Of a DNA stretch of 47,303 nucleotides, positions 1 to 8,718 are shown in pieces. The notes beneath the pieces are model-generated. The model saw nothing but the letters and a program-made list of their open reading frames with translations, did not search any database and was not told the DNA's origin. The number at the start of each line of letters is the position of its first letter. Positions within the stretch are counted from its first letter, which is position 1. The position numbers and the translations under genes were made by a program. Source of the stretch: Litchfieldia stipae. GTDB lineage: Bacteria; Bacillota; Bacilli; Bacillales; Bacillaceae_L. The stretch is from positions 1 to 47,303 of the forward strand of contig NZ_JACYHA010000026.1 in the NCBI RefSeq assembly GCF_014837155.1, in the 5' to 3' direction.

Positions 1-33
1 TCATCCTGAGCCAGGATCAAACTCTCCAAAAAG
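1..33 (-). rRNA. 16S ribosomal RNA, 5' end only
   Basis: The first bases are the reverse complement of the universal 16S start (AGAGTTTGATCCTGGCTCAG), so a 16S gene begins near base 33 and runs leftward out of the window. Only the first ~30 nt are present. The upstream leader contains the TTTGAAAACTGAACAC-type sequence common in Bacillus rRNA leaders. Confidence 0.97.
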
Positions 34-141
34 AGTATTGATTGCTCAATAGTTTGTTACTTGATAAAACGTTGACGCTTGTTTATTGTGTTCAGTTTTC
101 AAAGAACTTTTTCGTCATCGTCTCGTTGAGGCGACTTTATT

Positions 142-170
142 AATATAACATGTATCATTATCTGAGTCAA
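142..170 (-). promoter_or_regulatory. rrn promoter P2 (proximal)
   Basis: On the minus strand a -35 TTGACT (165-170) and a -10 TATATT (142-147) are separated by 17 bp. It lies about 110 bp upstream of the 16S start, the usual place for the proximal rrn promoter in Bacillus. Confidence 0.85.
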
Positions 171-222
171 CATGTTTTTTCAAAAATAATCTCTGCTGGG
201 ATATCCCGCAGCGATGAAAATT

Positions 223-252
223 AATATACCATGTATCTTAATAATGAGTCAA
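223..252 (-). promoter_or_regulatory. rrn promoter P1 (distal)
   Basis: Minus-strand -35 TTGACT (247-252) and -10 TATATT (223-228), spacing 18 bp. Its sequence from -35 through -10 strongly resembles P2, as if the promoter were duplicated. A short GC-rich dyad (198-207, GGGATATCCC) lies between the two promoters. Confidence 0.82.
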
Positions 253-375
253 CACTTTTTAAAATAAAAAAGCTATTACGCAATTGATTGTTCATTTAAT
301 AGAGAGTAAATACAGCCATGTGAAGTATATTTAGACGGCATCAACACAAAAACACAACTCACCAAAATCCAGGAT

Positions 376-405
376 AATAAAAAGAAGTGCTGCTCACACT
401 TCTTC
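376..405 (-). terminator. terminator after ygxA
   Basis: On the minus strand a GAAGTG/CACTTC stem with a 7-nt loop is followed by TTTTTATT. It separates ygxA from the rrn promoters. Confidence 0.75.
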
Positions 406-469
406 TCATCACGTTCAATTATATATTAATAAAGGAATCCATTTTCAATATACTACAATAACTTCTCTA

Positions 470-1345
470 TCAATCATTCCGTACTATAGAATAGTTTCTA
501 TGATATAGATCCTTCCCCTTAGTTATCACCTTTTCAACATGAATCAGATTTTTCTCTATTAGAAACTCTAACATAAGCTCTAAATCCACAGCATAAATCT
601 TCAGCTCCGGATGTTCAAGGATTTCACCAAATACCCACGCCTCACTTTTTTCGCCTAGCACCTCTAGTAGATGTTTGCCACCTTTCTTAGCTCGAGAATG
701 AATGAGAAATTCGCTTGCTAGGAACAGGAGCTCAAGTCTTTTACCAAGAGCTTCTTCACTTTCTACTAATTCTTCATATAATTTGTAGATTTCTGGATCG
801 ATTTGGCGCACTTGATTCCAGACTGTTACCTCTGGATGTAACCCATTTTCGATCACTGCTAATCTTGCTAGATGATGAAGCGCGTGGATGACGTTGTTGT
901 AGGCGTCCAAATAGTGACCCATTTCAAAAAACGCCTTGCCATCTTGATATCTTCTAATTAGCTTTCCGAATTCCATCCCCATTTTTATTTTCCGTTCTTG
1001 TTGAGGGAATTCTTCTAACTGGTTTTTTAGGTTACTTATGTATTCGTTACGGTCAAAGATGACTTTGCCATTAAGAATCCATTCGATCACCTTCCGATTG
1101 GAGCCCAGGAATAACCATTCTTTTAGCTTCGCTTCTTCAACAGTATATAAGCTTGCAATTCTACCTTCATAATCATAATGCTTAATCATTAACGGAACAT
1201 CTAATTCCTTCACAATCACTAGTAGAATTGTGTCAAAGGTATCAGTTACAGGAAACGCATAACGCTTCTTCTCTATTATTATAATCCCTAACGTATTAGG
1301 TTGACTGGCTCTTTCTTGGTATACTGGACGAAGTATATTTTCCAT
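470..1345 (-). CDS. ygxA: YgxA-like nucleotidyltransferase-like protein
   Basis: A 291-residue soluble protein. I recognise it as YgxA from its position next to ygzB and perR and just upstream of an rrn operon, the same arrangement as in B. subtilis, and from its general sequence. The family is described as having a nucleotidyltransferase-like N-terminal fold, a helical middle and a C-terminal winged-helix-like part; its biological role is unknown to me. No obvious GS...DxD catalytic motif of active nucleotidyltransferases is visible, so it may be non-catalytic. The start has a good ribosome site (GGAGG, 7 nt before ATG). A hairpin terminator follows. Confidence 0.85.
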   Translation of the reverse strand: MENILRPVYQERASQPNTLGIIIIEKKRYAFPVTDTFDTILLVIVKELDVPLMIKHYDYEGRIASLYTVEEAKLKEWLFLGSNRKVIEWILNGKVIFDRNEYISNLKNQLEEFPQQERKIKMGMEFGKLIRRYQDGKAFFEMGHYLDAYNNVIHALHHLARLAVIENGLHPEVTVWNQVRQIDPEIYKLYEELVESEEALGKRLELLFLASEFLIHSRAKKGGKHLLEVLGEKSEAWVFGEILEHPELKIYAVDLELMLEFLIEKNLIHVEKVITKGKDLYHRNYSIVRND

Positions 1346-1512
1346 ACGGGTTCCTCCATTTAGGTAATTAAACTATAGTATTCGACAAAATCATACAAAA
1401 ACCTTCTCATCCCATTATATTAATTGATTTTGAAAATTATCTTCTTTTTTTGAAATACTCTTTTCTATCAAGTGTGATGATATGCTATATTCTAGTGAGG
1501 AGGTTTTCTTTT

Positions 1513-1881
1513 ATGGCAAAAAAATACTCAAATAAAATTAATAAAATTCGTACGTTTGCCTTAAGCTTGATTTTCATCGGGTTTGTGGTGATGTACGGTG
1601 GATTGTTCTTCAGATCTCATCCTTTAGTCATGACTCTATTTATGATATTCGGTTTACTATTTATTATCGCAAGTACAGTTGTTTATTTCTGGATTGGACT
1701 ACTTTCAACAAGAACGGTGCAGGTTACATGTCCAACCTGTCATAAGCAAACGAAGGTATTAGGTAGAGTGGATATGTGTATGTATTGTAATGAACCGTTG
1801 ACTCTTGATCCTGACTTAGAAGGTAAGGAATTTGATGAAAGCTACAATCGCAAATCATCTAAAAATAAAGCTGACAGCTAG
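1513..1881 (+). CDS. ygzB: YgzB family membrane protein (UPF0295)
   Basis: 122 residues. I start at the ATG at 1513 because it follows GAGGAGG at proper spacing; an upstream in-frame ATG at 1450 has no such site. Two hydrophobic segments (about residues 15-35 and 42-66) suggest a small membrane protein. A CxxC-x10-CxxC zinc-ribbon-like module (CPTC...CMYC) follows near residues 76-92, with an acidic/basic tail. Function is unknown. It points toward perR and shares a bidirectional terminator with it, as in B. subtilis where ygzB neighbours perR. Confidence 0.88.
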   Translation: MAKKYSNKINKIRTFALSLIFIGFVVMYGGLFFRSHPLVMTLFMIFGLLFIIASTVVYFWIGLLSTRTVQVTCPTCHKQTKVLGRVDMCMYCNEPLTLDPDLEGKEFDESYNRKSSKNKADS

Positions 1882-1894
1882 AATTGCTGTCAGC
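1870..1894. terminator. bidirectional terminator between ygzB and perR
   Basis: Perfect 9-bp stem GCTGACAGC/GCTGTCAGC with a 7-nt loop and T-rich sequence on both sides (ATTTTATTTT on the plus strand). The ygzB stop codon is in the loop. Confidence 0.9.
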
Positions 1895-1902
1895 ATTTTA
1901 TT

Positions 1903-2340
1903 TTAATGAACCTCGTTTTTTTGGCAATCTTGGCATGTACCGTAAATTTCCATACGATGATGACTAACCTTAAAGCCAGTAACATGCGCTGCTAGAGCTT
2001 CAACCTCATTTAATCCCGGGTAATGAAAGTCGACCATTTTTCCACATGATTCACAAATCACATGATAGTGGTCGGTAGTAACATAATCAAAGCGACTTGA
2101 TGCATCACCATAATTCAATTCCTTCACTAGACCTACTTCTCGGAACACTCGTAAATTATTGTAGACTGTTGCGACACTCATATTCGGGAATTTCCCTTCC
2201 AACGCCTTATATATATCATCTGCGGTTGGATGGGCCATTGCATTAATTAGGTACTCTAAAATCGCATGACGTTGTGGAGTAATACGCACTCCTGTTTCTT
2301 TCAACGTATCAAGCGCATCCTTCAATTGATTGTTTGACAC
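1903..2340 (-). CDS. perR: Peroxide-responsive repressor PerR (Fur family)
   Basis: 145 residues, nearly identical in long stretches to B. subtilis PerR. PerR is a dimeric metalloregulator: Fe(II) or Mn(II) at a His/Asp site senses peroxide by oxidising the His ligands, and a four-Cys zinc site holds the dimer. Both CxxC pairs (CESC and CQDC) and the His-rich segment [10 protein letters not shown] are present; the DNA-binding helix contains [13 protein letters not shown] start at GTG 2340 rather than ATG 2346 because it aligns exactly with the known 145-residue protein and gives 9-nt spacing from GAGAGG; the ATG would leave only 3 nt. Autoregulation is likely from a Per box in its promoter. 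Confidence 0.96.
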   Translation of the reverse strand: MSNNQLKDALDTLKETGVRITPQRHAILEYLINAMAHPTADDIYKALEGKFPNMSVATVYNNLRVFREVGLVKELNYGDASSRFDYVTTDHYHVICESCGKMVDFHYPGLNEVEALAAHVTGFKVSHHRMEIYGTCQDCQKNEVH

Positions 2341-2374
2341 CGTCATGCACCTCTCTTCTAAAAATGTTCTTACT

Positions 2375-2389
2375 TTATAATGGTTATAA
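2375..2389 (-). promoter_or_regulatory. Per box (PerR operator) upstream of perR
   Basis: TTATAATGGTTATAA differs at one base from the Per-box consensus TTATAATNATTATAA. It lies immediately downstream of the -10 element, over the likely start of transcription, a position suited to repression. Confidence 0.85.
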
Positions 2390-2391
2390 AT

Positions 2392-2421
2392 AGTGTACAT
2401 TGGTTTTCTTGATTTTGTCAA
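2392..2421 (-). promoter_or_regulatory. perR promoter
   Basis: Minus-strand -35 TTGACA (2416-2421, perfect consensus) and -10 TACACT (2392-2397) with 18-bp spacing, directly followed by the Per box. Confidence 0.75.
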
Positions 2422-2449
2422 CATATCTATCATTACTATATGAGAAATA

Positions 2450-2473
2450 ATGCGTGTTTACGCATGTTTTTTT
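2450..2473 (+). terminator. plus-strand hairpin with T-run upstream of perR
   Basis: ATGCGT-GTTT-ACGCAT followed by GTTTTTTT reads as an intrinsic terminator on the plus strand. No plus-strand gene needs it, since ygzB already has its own terminator. On the minus strand the same hairpin sits between the adenosyltransferase gene and the perR promoter and has only a weak T-rich tail. Confidence 0.5.
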
Positions 2474-2478
2474 AATTT

Positions 2479-3027
2479 TTATGAATGAAGAATCGATTCT
2501 ACTTCTCCAAGCTGCTGATTGACAAATCTTCCCGCAACAAATAAGAAGTCAGATAAACGATTTAAATAGGCAATGACCAGTGGATTCACATCTGGAATAT
2601 CAACCGCAAGCCTTTCAGCTCTTCTTACAACAGTTCTCGCAACATGCAATGTCGCACCCACTTCATTCCCACCTGGTAAAATAAAATTCGTCAACCCTGG
2701 TAAAGCCGCATCCCATTCGTCTATTGTGTTTTCTAGGAATTCAATATTTGCTTCAGTTAACGTCCACTTCACGACCTTCCCAGCTGGTGTCGCCAATTCT
2801 GCCCCAACATGGAAGAGATCTGTTTGCACCTTATGAAACACCTTATAGACTTCTTCTTTTCCTTCGAACTCATGACTCTTCTTCAAATGACTTACTGCAA
2901 GACCAATAAATGAGTTTGCTTCATCACATGTTCCATAAGCATCGACACGAACATCAGATTTTGACACACGGTCTCCATACACCAACGACGTTGTCCCTTT
3001 GTCTCCAGTTTTCGTATAAATTTTCAT
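2479..3027 (-). CDS. yvqK: Cob(I)alamin adenosyltransferase, PduO type
   Basis: 182 residues, the usual length. It transfers the adenosyl group of ATP to cob(I)alamin to make adenosylcobalamin in the cytoplasm. The N-terminus KIYTKTGDKGTTSLVYG is the ATP-binding signature of the PduO family, and VARTVVRRAERLAV with the later YLNRLSDFLFV is the conserved C-terminal part. It begins 3 nt after the stop of the dehydrogenase gene, with its ribosome site (AAGGGGA) overlapping that gene's end, so the two form an operon. The symbol follows the B. subtilis orthologue YvqK. Confidence 0.93.
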   Translation of the reverse strand: MKIYTKTGDKGTTSLVYGDRVSKSDVRVDAYGTCDEANSFIGLAVSHLKKSHEFEGKEEVYKVFHKVQTDLFHVGAELATPAGKVVKWTLTEANIEFLENTIDEWDAALPGLTNFILPGGNEVGATLHVARTVVRRAERLAVDIPDVNPLVIAYLNRLSDFLFVAGRFVNQQLGEVESILHS

Positions 3028-3030
3028 CAG

Positions 3031-3987
3031 TTAATATCCCCTTTTCAAGTCAATTAAATTGATATACGTTCCTTCACCACTTGTAAATACCTTCATATTT
3101 TCTTTAAAAATGTCAAACGCTCGAGGCATATAGTTTTTTGTAATACTAGATATATGGGGAGTAACCGTCACATTATCCATTCCCCAGAAAGGATGTTCAG
3201 CAGAAAGTGGTTCATTCTCAAATACATCCAATACAGCATGAGCAATTCTCTGTTCCTTCATGACCTTTACCAACACTTCATCCTTCACCAAATCTCCACG
3301 ACCAATATTTATAAAAATCGCTTCAGACTTCATCTGATGAAAATGCTCCTCTGTTAACAGGTATGTAGTTTCCTTTGTGCTTGGTAAAATGGAGACAACA
3401 AAGTCAGCTTCCTGTAATACTTCTTCTAATTGAGACATCGTATACATTTTATCAATGGATGGTTGGTCATTCCCACTACTGTTCACACCAATCACATTCA
3501 AATTGAACGCTTGACCAATACGTGCAATTTCCCCACCAATCGCTCCAACACCTAGAATGGCAAGTGTCTTTCCATGAAGTTCAAATGTCTGTACTGCCGT
3601 ACGATCCCAGACCTTCTGTTGTTCAAGCTCATACAGCTCTTTGTTCTTCTTTGCTACCTGAAGAATCATTGAAAATGTGTACTCCGCCATTGGGATCTTA
3701 TGAATTCCTCGGGCATTAGTTACGAAAATTCCCCGCTCATCAATCGCTGCAAACGGCATCTTCTCCATTCCAGCTGAAACAACCATAATCCACTTCAAAT
3801 TCGTTGCTCGCTCAATTAATTCAGGAGTCAAATCCTCCCCAAGGGTAACCAATACATCAGCAACAGGCAAATCTTCCATCGCCACATCTATATTCTGACA
3901 AAATCGAAAGTCCGCCTCAGCAAACAACCCTCTCAATTCATCCATAATCCCATCCACAGGCCTCACAGTTGATAAAACAAACACCAA
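3031..3987 (-). CDS. D-2-hydroxyacid dehydrogenase (NAD-dependent)
   Basis: 318 residues. It belongs to the D-isomer-specific 2-hydroxyacid dehydrogenases, which reversibly reduce 2-keto acids with NAD(P)H; the substrate cannot be told from sequence. The Rossmann motif LGVGAIGGEIARIG lies near residues 143-156, and the three catalytic positions are visible: Arg in NIGRGDLV, Glu in VFENEPLS, His in TPHISS. It could start at TTG 3987 or GTG 3984; both follow GGGAGGGG. It is the first gene of a two-gene operon with the cobalamin adenosyltransferase, a pairing whose meaning is not clear. Confidence 0.9.
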   Translation of the reverse strand: MVFVLSTVRPVDGIMDELRGLFAEADFRFCQNIDVAMEDLPVADVLVTLGEDLTPELIERATNLKWIMVVSAGMEKMPFAAIDERGIFVTNARGIHKIPMAEYTFSMILQVAKKNKELYELEQQKVWDRTAVQTFELHGKTLAILGVGAIGGEIARIGQAFNLNVIGVNSSGNDQPSIDKMYTMSQLEEVLQEADFVVSILPSTKETTYLLTEEHFHQMKSEAIFINIGRGDLVKDEVLVKVMKEQRIAHAVLDVFENEPLSAEHPFWGMDNVTVTPHISSITKNYMPRAFDIFKENMKVFTSGEGTYINLIDLKRGY

Positions 3988-4052
3988 AAACCCCTCCCTT
4001 TTTTTTATACTTACTATCTTAGCAGAACAAGGTCAATTCTTGCGCCTCTTTT

Positions 4053-4085
4053 TTTGGCAGAGTGGGGACGGTTCTCACGCTTCTT
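4053..4085. repeat. partial copy of the ACGGTTCT repeat family
   Basis: AGTGGGGACGGTTCTCACG followed by CTTCTTTC matches one arm of the large palindrome at 34886-34947. A third half-copy in the opposite orientation is at 42759-42777. Confidence 0.7.
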
Positions 4086-4114
4086 TCAGTGTTCCAGAGC
4101 CCTAACTAAATAAA

Positions 4115-4217
4115 CCGACACACCCCAGTATATTGATACACTCAAGACTCCTGCGGGAAGTGGCCAAAGTGAGACCCCACAAGACGCGGAGTGTATTCAG
4201 ACTGGGTGTTCCAACGT
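4115..4217. repeat. interspersed palindromic repeat, copy A
   Basis: First of five related elements. Outer arms CACCCCAGTATATTGATACACTC-like and GAGTGTATTCAGACTGGGTG are inverted, and the core has CTCCTGCGGGA, GTGAGACCCC and GACGCGGAGTGTATTCAG. The 67-codon reading frame across it is an artefact. This copy is the most diverged. It fills most of the gap between the dehydrogenase and esterase genes. Confidence 0.85.
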
Positions 4218-4400
4218 ACAAGCCATCATTCTCCAATTTTCCAGATAGATTTAGCACCTCCACTCCACAAAAAAATTGCGAGACTCTTACATCTCGCACA
4301 TCCATTCGCTAACATCTGAGGAGGTATGCCCTACACTCATAACATACTCACCTACCTCCTAATTGGTATAGACACTCGCCTCTATCCAAGAAAAAAGGCT

Positions 4401-5657
4401 CTACACTAGCATCTGGATCTTCAGCGGCACCAACGCATGACTTCGGTCAACAAACACAAACGCATCATATCGACTCGAAACCACAGAAGGCACATAATTC
4501 CCTAAATGCTCATACTCAGGATGATACACCACCCCAATCGCACGGTGACCAATCACCTCTGAAAACTTCTCTCTATTTGACAAATCAAACAGAAGAATCT
4601 GATCAAACGCACCTGCCTGATGCAGACAATCCTCCCAGCTATCACCGGCCCCATTAGGAACCTCCATGACCTCCGGATCATCTCCCCAACGTTTTGCAGC
4701 AATCACTGGTCCACGATGAGTTCCAAAGCCAACTGCATATACCAGCTCTTCTCCATATCTTTCACGAACAATTTGACCCACATTCACAATGCCCTCGTTC
4801 TTCATATCCGTGTATCTCGCATCCCCAATATGGGTGTTATGCTCCCAAACAATCACCTTCGTATCTTGACCATAATACTCCACTAATTTATCAATCACAT
4901 CTGACATATGATAATCCCTTACATTCCATGATTCCGTATCATTCTTAACCATGGCACGATAATATCTCTCTGCGTTAGCTGCCACAAGGGAATTAATATC
5001 TAGATTTAAATCTTCTTCTGCATGTGAATATTTATGCTTATTTCGTCTAACAGTCGTTAAAAGGTCAATCACTTCATCAATACAATCCTCTGAAAGAAAC
5101 GAAGCTGACACACCATAATTATCTTCTCTTCTATTAAAAGGCTCAAAACAGCTATATGCTTTTTTAGCCACTTCCACATCTGGTGAGTTCGTCTTCTGCA
5201 AATACGAAATGACTTCCTCCATCGATTCCCACAAACTATACACATCAATCCCGTAGAATCCTACCTTCTGCTCCTGATCCCCGTTGTATTCCTTTAACCA
5301 ATGACAAAGCTGAGCAATTTCCTCATTCGCCCACATCCAAGTCGGCCAGCGATTAAATCCTTTCAATAAAGCCTCCTCACTGCTTTTAAAATGGTTTTCA
5401 TAGCCTTTAATATAGCGGTTCACTTCAAAACAAGACGGCCAATCCCCTTCAACAGCAATGACGTTAAACCCTTTTTGCTCAATTAACATTTTTGAAAGCT
5501 CTGCTCGAATCGAATAAAACTCAGAAGTGCCATGTGACGCTTCACCAAGTAATACAAACTGTTTACTCCCTATAGCATCAACAATTTTCTGCAAGTCACT
5601 TGCCGATTCAAATTTGATTGCTTCATCTCTAATGTCTTGAATGATGTTTCTGTTCAT
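4401..5657 (-). CDS. Erythromycin esterase family protein
   Basis: 418 residues, single-domain. The family (COG2312) includes macrolide esterases EreA/EreB and many chromosomal homologues of unknown substrate. Conserved motifs are visible: LLGEASHGTSEFY near residues 36-48, VIAVEGDWPSCFEVNRY near 65-81, GFYGIDVYSLW near 133-143, and WEHNTHIGDARY near 270, supplying the Glu/His residues thought to be catalytic. It has no signal peptide. The start has a good ribosome site (AAGGAGA). It is a single-gene unit in a repeat-rich gap. Whether it gives macrolide resistance cannot be inferred. Confidence 0.9.
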   Translation of the reverse strand: MNRNIIQDIRDEAIKFESASDLQKIVDAIGSKQFVLLGEASHGTSEFYSIRAELSKMLIEQKGFNVIAVEGDWPSCFEVNRYIKGYENHFKSSEEALLKGFNRWPTWMWANEEIAQLCHWLKEYNGDQEQKVGFYGIDVYSLWESMEEVISYLQKTNSPDVEVAKKAYSCFEPFNRREDNYGVSASFLSEDCIDEVIDLLTTVRRNKHKYSHAEEDLNLDINSLVAANAERYYRAMVKNDTESWNVRDYHMSDVIDKLVEYYGQDTKVIVWEHNTHIGDARYTDMKNEGIVNVGQIVRERYGEELVYAVGFGTHRGPVIAAKRWGDDPEVMEVPNGAGDSWEDCLHQAGAFDQILLFDLSNREKFSEVIGHRAIGVVYHPEYEHLGNYVPSVVSSRYDAFVFVDRSHALVPLKIQMLV

Positions 5658-5757
5658 ACATGATCTCCTTCAATTTAAAGAATAATTGAAGTTTCCCCAT
5701 TCACCTTAAAACACATTCACAACCTTGATTATACGCAACACTTCCCATCAAAGAATA

Positions 5758-5812
5758 TTAAGAAAATCTTAAGATTTACGTTCGGTGTTTGTTAAGATTT
5801 GATTGGTATTAT
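5758..5812 (+). promoter_or_regulatory. direct TTAAGA repeats and -10 upstream of the two-component genes
   Basis: TTAAGA occurs at 5758, 5769 and 5792, that is at spacings of 11 and 23 bp (one and about two helical turns). The middle copy is within a perfect 14-bp palindrome (5764-5777). A TATTAT -10-like sequence follows at 5807-5812. This looks like a response-regulator binding array replacing a -35 element. Confidence 0.55.
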
Positions 5813-5877
5813 TCTATTAATGCGAATACTAGAGAGGTGATGTAAGTGTTGAACGTCAGATGTAGGAGTGATTTCTC

Positions 5878-6564
5878 ATGAATATTTTAGTTTGTGATGA
5901 TGATATAGCGATTGTCGATGCGATTGGCATCTATTTAGAAAATGAAGGCTATCACGTATTCAAAGCTTTTAATGGAATAGAGGCAATAGAAGAAATCAGA
6001 GAACACGACATTCATCTCATTATCATGGATATCATGATGCCAAAGATGGATGGAATCAAAGCAACCATGGAGATTAGAAGAGAACATAATATCCCATTGA
6101 TCATGCTTTCTGCCAAATCAGAGGACTATGACAAAATTTTAGGATTAAATATCGGTGCGGATGATTATCTCGTCAAGCCCTTCAACCCTTTAGAACTGAT
6201 TGCGCGAGTGAAATCTCAGTTAAGAAGGTATACGACTCTTGGCGGACTGGAAACTAGAAGTAGCCACCTTCAGACAGGTGGACTCGTTATCGACGATGAA
6301 AGTAAATCAATCACCGTTGATGGTGAAGATGTTCATCTTACGCCTGTCCAATATAAGATTTTAAGGTTGCTGACAGCAAACGCTGGAAAAGTATTCACCA
6401 TTGAAGAAATCTATGAAAAGGTATGGAACGAAACGTCCTTTAACCCAGAAAATACCGTAACTGTCCATATTCGAAAAATTAGAGAGAAAATCGAAATAAA
6501 TCCGAAAGAACCAAAATATTTGAAGGTGGTGTGGGGAGTTGGATATAAAGTTGAAAAAATATAG
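5878..6564 (+). CDS. OmpR-family response regulator (VanR-like)
   Basis: 228 residues. Receiver domain (about 1-115) with acidic pocket CDDD at 6-9, phospho-acceptor Asp51 in IIMDIMMPKMDG, and the conserved Lys in LVKPF near 103. A C-terminal OmpR/PhoB winged helix (about 130-226) ends in VWGVGYKVEKI. The start follows AGGAGTGAT at good spacing. The histidine kinase gene overlaps its 3' end by 26 bp, so the pair is translationally coupled. Direct TTAAGA repeats upstream suggest autoregulation. The signal is unknown. Confidence 0.95.
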   Translation: MNILVCDDDIAIVDAIGIYLENEGYHVFKAFNGIEAIEEIREHDIHLIIMDIMMPKMDGIKATMEIRREHNIPLIMLSAKSEDYDKILGLNIGADDYLVKPFNPLELIARVKSQLRRYTTLGGLETRSSHLQTGGLVIDDESKSITVDGEDVHLTPVQYKILRLLTANAGKVFTIEEIYEKVWNETSFNPENTVTVHIRKIREKIEINPKEPKYLKVVWGVGYKVEKI

Positions 6565-8641
6565 CCATTCCATCGTAACAAAGCTAATCATATTTTTAAT
6601 CGCAGCCCTGTGTTTAACAGGTATGATTCGGTCCTTTGTTGAGGTGGAGATTGTAAATGATGGAGAGTTTGGGAGCGTTACAGAGGAAATGTACTTAGAT
6701 AGCAGTGCCTATATAGACGAAAGTGCACCTCTAATCCGTGACCTGACAACACTATTAGGAAAATATAAAAGTGAAGAACATATTTTAAGCGGCAGTTCGA
6801 TTAACCAGGATGATTGGAAAGCAGTTGAAGAACAAATATACTACTCTGTATTCCCACATTCAAAAAGCTATCAACCAGAATTAGGGGAAGAAAAGAATTT
6901 CGAAAATTTCAGAGCTGAGTATGCAGACAAGCTGACTGAAGCGAAGGAGCAAATGATCAAACAAGACCTAAAGTCCTTTCATCAAATCGTACAAAATCTC
7001 GAGAATTATGAACCATTATTTTATGCGAATAATGGAAGCCAAGAGTTTGCAAACAGTTCTAATACAAAAAAAGAACAGTTTGTCGCCTTCCCTACTTATC
7101 TAATCTTTGAAGGTTATAAACAAGAAATTTATCCAAAAGAATCAGAAACAAACGAGCATTTGCACCGAATTACAGATCATATGAATGAAGTTGACATGGA
7201 AAACACCGTTATTTACGTCGCATTTACAGAACCATTATTAAGTAATAAAACGCAAGAGTGGCAAGAAGGAAAAGTCATTGCAACTAAAAGCCTTTATCAA
7301 TTTTTAGGATTTTTAACAGGATTTATTCTTTCATTTATTTATCTTGTTCTCGTAGTCGGAAGAAAATCTTTTAAGGACAAAGAGGTACACTTCCTCCCGA
7401 TTGATCGACTATATAACGATCTCAATATTGGATTATGTATTGTTCTAATGGGATTTTGGGTTGTATTAATTGATGATGTATTTGAACATATCGAGAAAAT
7501 GATTATCCCTGTCACATTCCCGATTGTCTGCTTGGGGTTACTTCTAATTCTATCTCTCGTCAAGCATCGAAAAAATCGAACGCTAATCAAGCACACCTTA
7601 CTTTTCACCTTGATCTATACAATTGTAAAATTTATTGGGGATGTCTATAAGAGCGGAGGAGTTGCAGTCAAGACTGTTCTCATCGTCATCGGCTACCCGC
7701 TATTGATTGCGTTAACGTTTTTCATGTTCCCGATTACAATCGGTATAGCAGCATGGTTTGCTTTTAAAAAGGTCAAGACATTCCAACAAATCCAAGAAGG
7801 AATTGAAGTCATTAAGGATGGAAACCTTCATCATCGCATTGATGTGAATGGCAAAGGAGAATTCGCAAAGCTCGCTTCTAATATCAATAGCATAACCGAC
7901 GGACTGAAAAAAGCCGTAGATAGCGAGTTAAAGAGCGAACGGTTAAAAACCGAATTGATTACCAATGTGTCTCATGATATTCGCAATCCACTAACCTCAA
8001 TTATCACATATGTTGATTTATTGAAAAACGAACAGGATCCAACAAAAACAAGCGAATACATTGAAGTGCTTGAGCAAAAGTCACAAAGACTCAAACTATT
8101 AACTGACGATTTATTCGAAGCCTCAAAGGCCTCAAGCGGAAATATTCCCGTTACTCTTGAAAAAATCGACCTCGTCTCCTTACTTACACAAGGACTTGGA
8201 GAATTAAATGACAAAATTGAAGCAGGAGGATTAGAAATCAAGCTCAACTCACCACCGAATAAGGTGTATGTGGCTGCAGATGGCAAATTATTGTGGAGAT
8301 CTATTGAAAACTTATTATCGAATATCTTCAATTACTCTCTCGAACATTCAAGGGTCTACATCGATATAGAAGACTTAGGCAATGAAATGCGTCTCAGCTT
8401 CAAAAACATCTCAGCCTATGAATTAAACATCTCTGCTGATGAATTAATGGAACGATTCAAACGAGGCGATGAATCCAGAACCAGCACAGGCAGTGGTCTT
8501 GGTCTATCAATCGCCAAAAACCTAATCGAAATACAAAAAGGAACCTTCTCCATCCACGTCGACGGGGACCTATTCAAATCTATTATCCAGTTGCCAAAAT
8601 GGGAAGAGAGAGAGACAGATAGACTAGAATTGAACGAATAG
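6539..8641 (+). CDS. Sensor histidine kinase with multi-pass membrane sensor
   Basis: 700 residues. An N-terminal membrane helix (about 13-30) is followed by a ~220-residue extracellular domain, then five or six closely spaced helices (about 250-275, 295-315, 323-343, 350-370, 380-415). A HAMP-like segment follows, then the H-box with His479 in VSHDIRNPLTS, and an ATPase domain with N-box ENLLSNIFNYS and G-box GSGLGLSIAKN. It is longer than a simple VanS. The start is TTG 6539 inside the regulator gene (AAGGTGG 9 nt upstream); TTG 6551 is an alternative. It should phosphorylate the adjacent response regulator. The extracellular domain is not one I recognise. Confidence 0.93.
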   Translation: MDIKLKKYSHSIVTKLIIFLIAALCLTGMIRSFVEVEIVNDGEFGSVTEEMYLDSSAYIDESAPLIRDLTTLLGKYKSEEHILSGSSINQDDWKAVEEQIYYSVFPHSKSYQPELGEEKNFENFRAEYADKLTEAKEQMIKQDLKSFHQIVQNLENYEPLFYANNGSQEFANSSNTKKEQFVAFPTYLIFEGYKQEIYPKESETNEHLHRITDHMNEVDMENTVIYVAFTEPLLSNKTQEWQEGKVIATKSLYQFLGFLTGFILSFIYLVLVVGRKSFKDKEVHFLPIDRLYNDLNIGLCIVLMGFWVVLIDDVFEHIEKMIIPVTFPIVCLGLLLILSLVKHRKNRTLIKHTLLFTLIYTIVKFIGDVYKSGGVAVKTVLIVIGYPLLIALTFFMFPITIGIAAWFAFKKVKTFQQIQEGIEVIKDGNLHHRIDVNGKGEFAKLASNINSITDGLKKAVDSELKSERLKTELITNVSHDIRNPLTSIITYVDLLKNEQDPTKTSEYIEVLEQKSQRLKLLTDDLFEASKASSGNIPVTLEKIDLVSLLTQGLGELNDKIEAGGLEIKLNSPPNKVYVAADGKLLWRSIENLLSNIFNYSLEHSRVYIDIEDLGNEMRLSFKNISAYELNISADELMERFKRGDESRTSTGSGLGLSIAKNLIEIQKGTFSIHVDGDLFKSIIQLPKWEERETDRLELNE

Positions 8642-8651
8642 TGATAACACC

Positions 8652-8685
8652 AAAAACGACAATCCAAATTGTGATTGTCGTTTTT
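8652..8685. terminator. bidirectional terminator
   Basis: AAAAACGACAATC and GATTGTCGTTTTT form a perfect 13-bp stem with a 7-nt loop between the convergent kinase and MFS genes. Confidence 0.93.
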
Positions 8686-8718
8686 ACTTCAAAATGTATA
8701 TATCTTATGACTCCGACG

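Noticed and set aside
2573-2909. Plus-strand frames over the cobalamin adenosyltransferase gene
   Set aside because: Antisense shadows of a strongly conserved gene without ribosome sites.
4102-4305. 67-codon minus-strand frame
   Set aside because: It consists mostly of interspersed repeat copy A.
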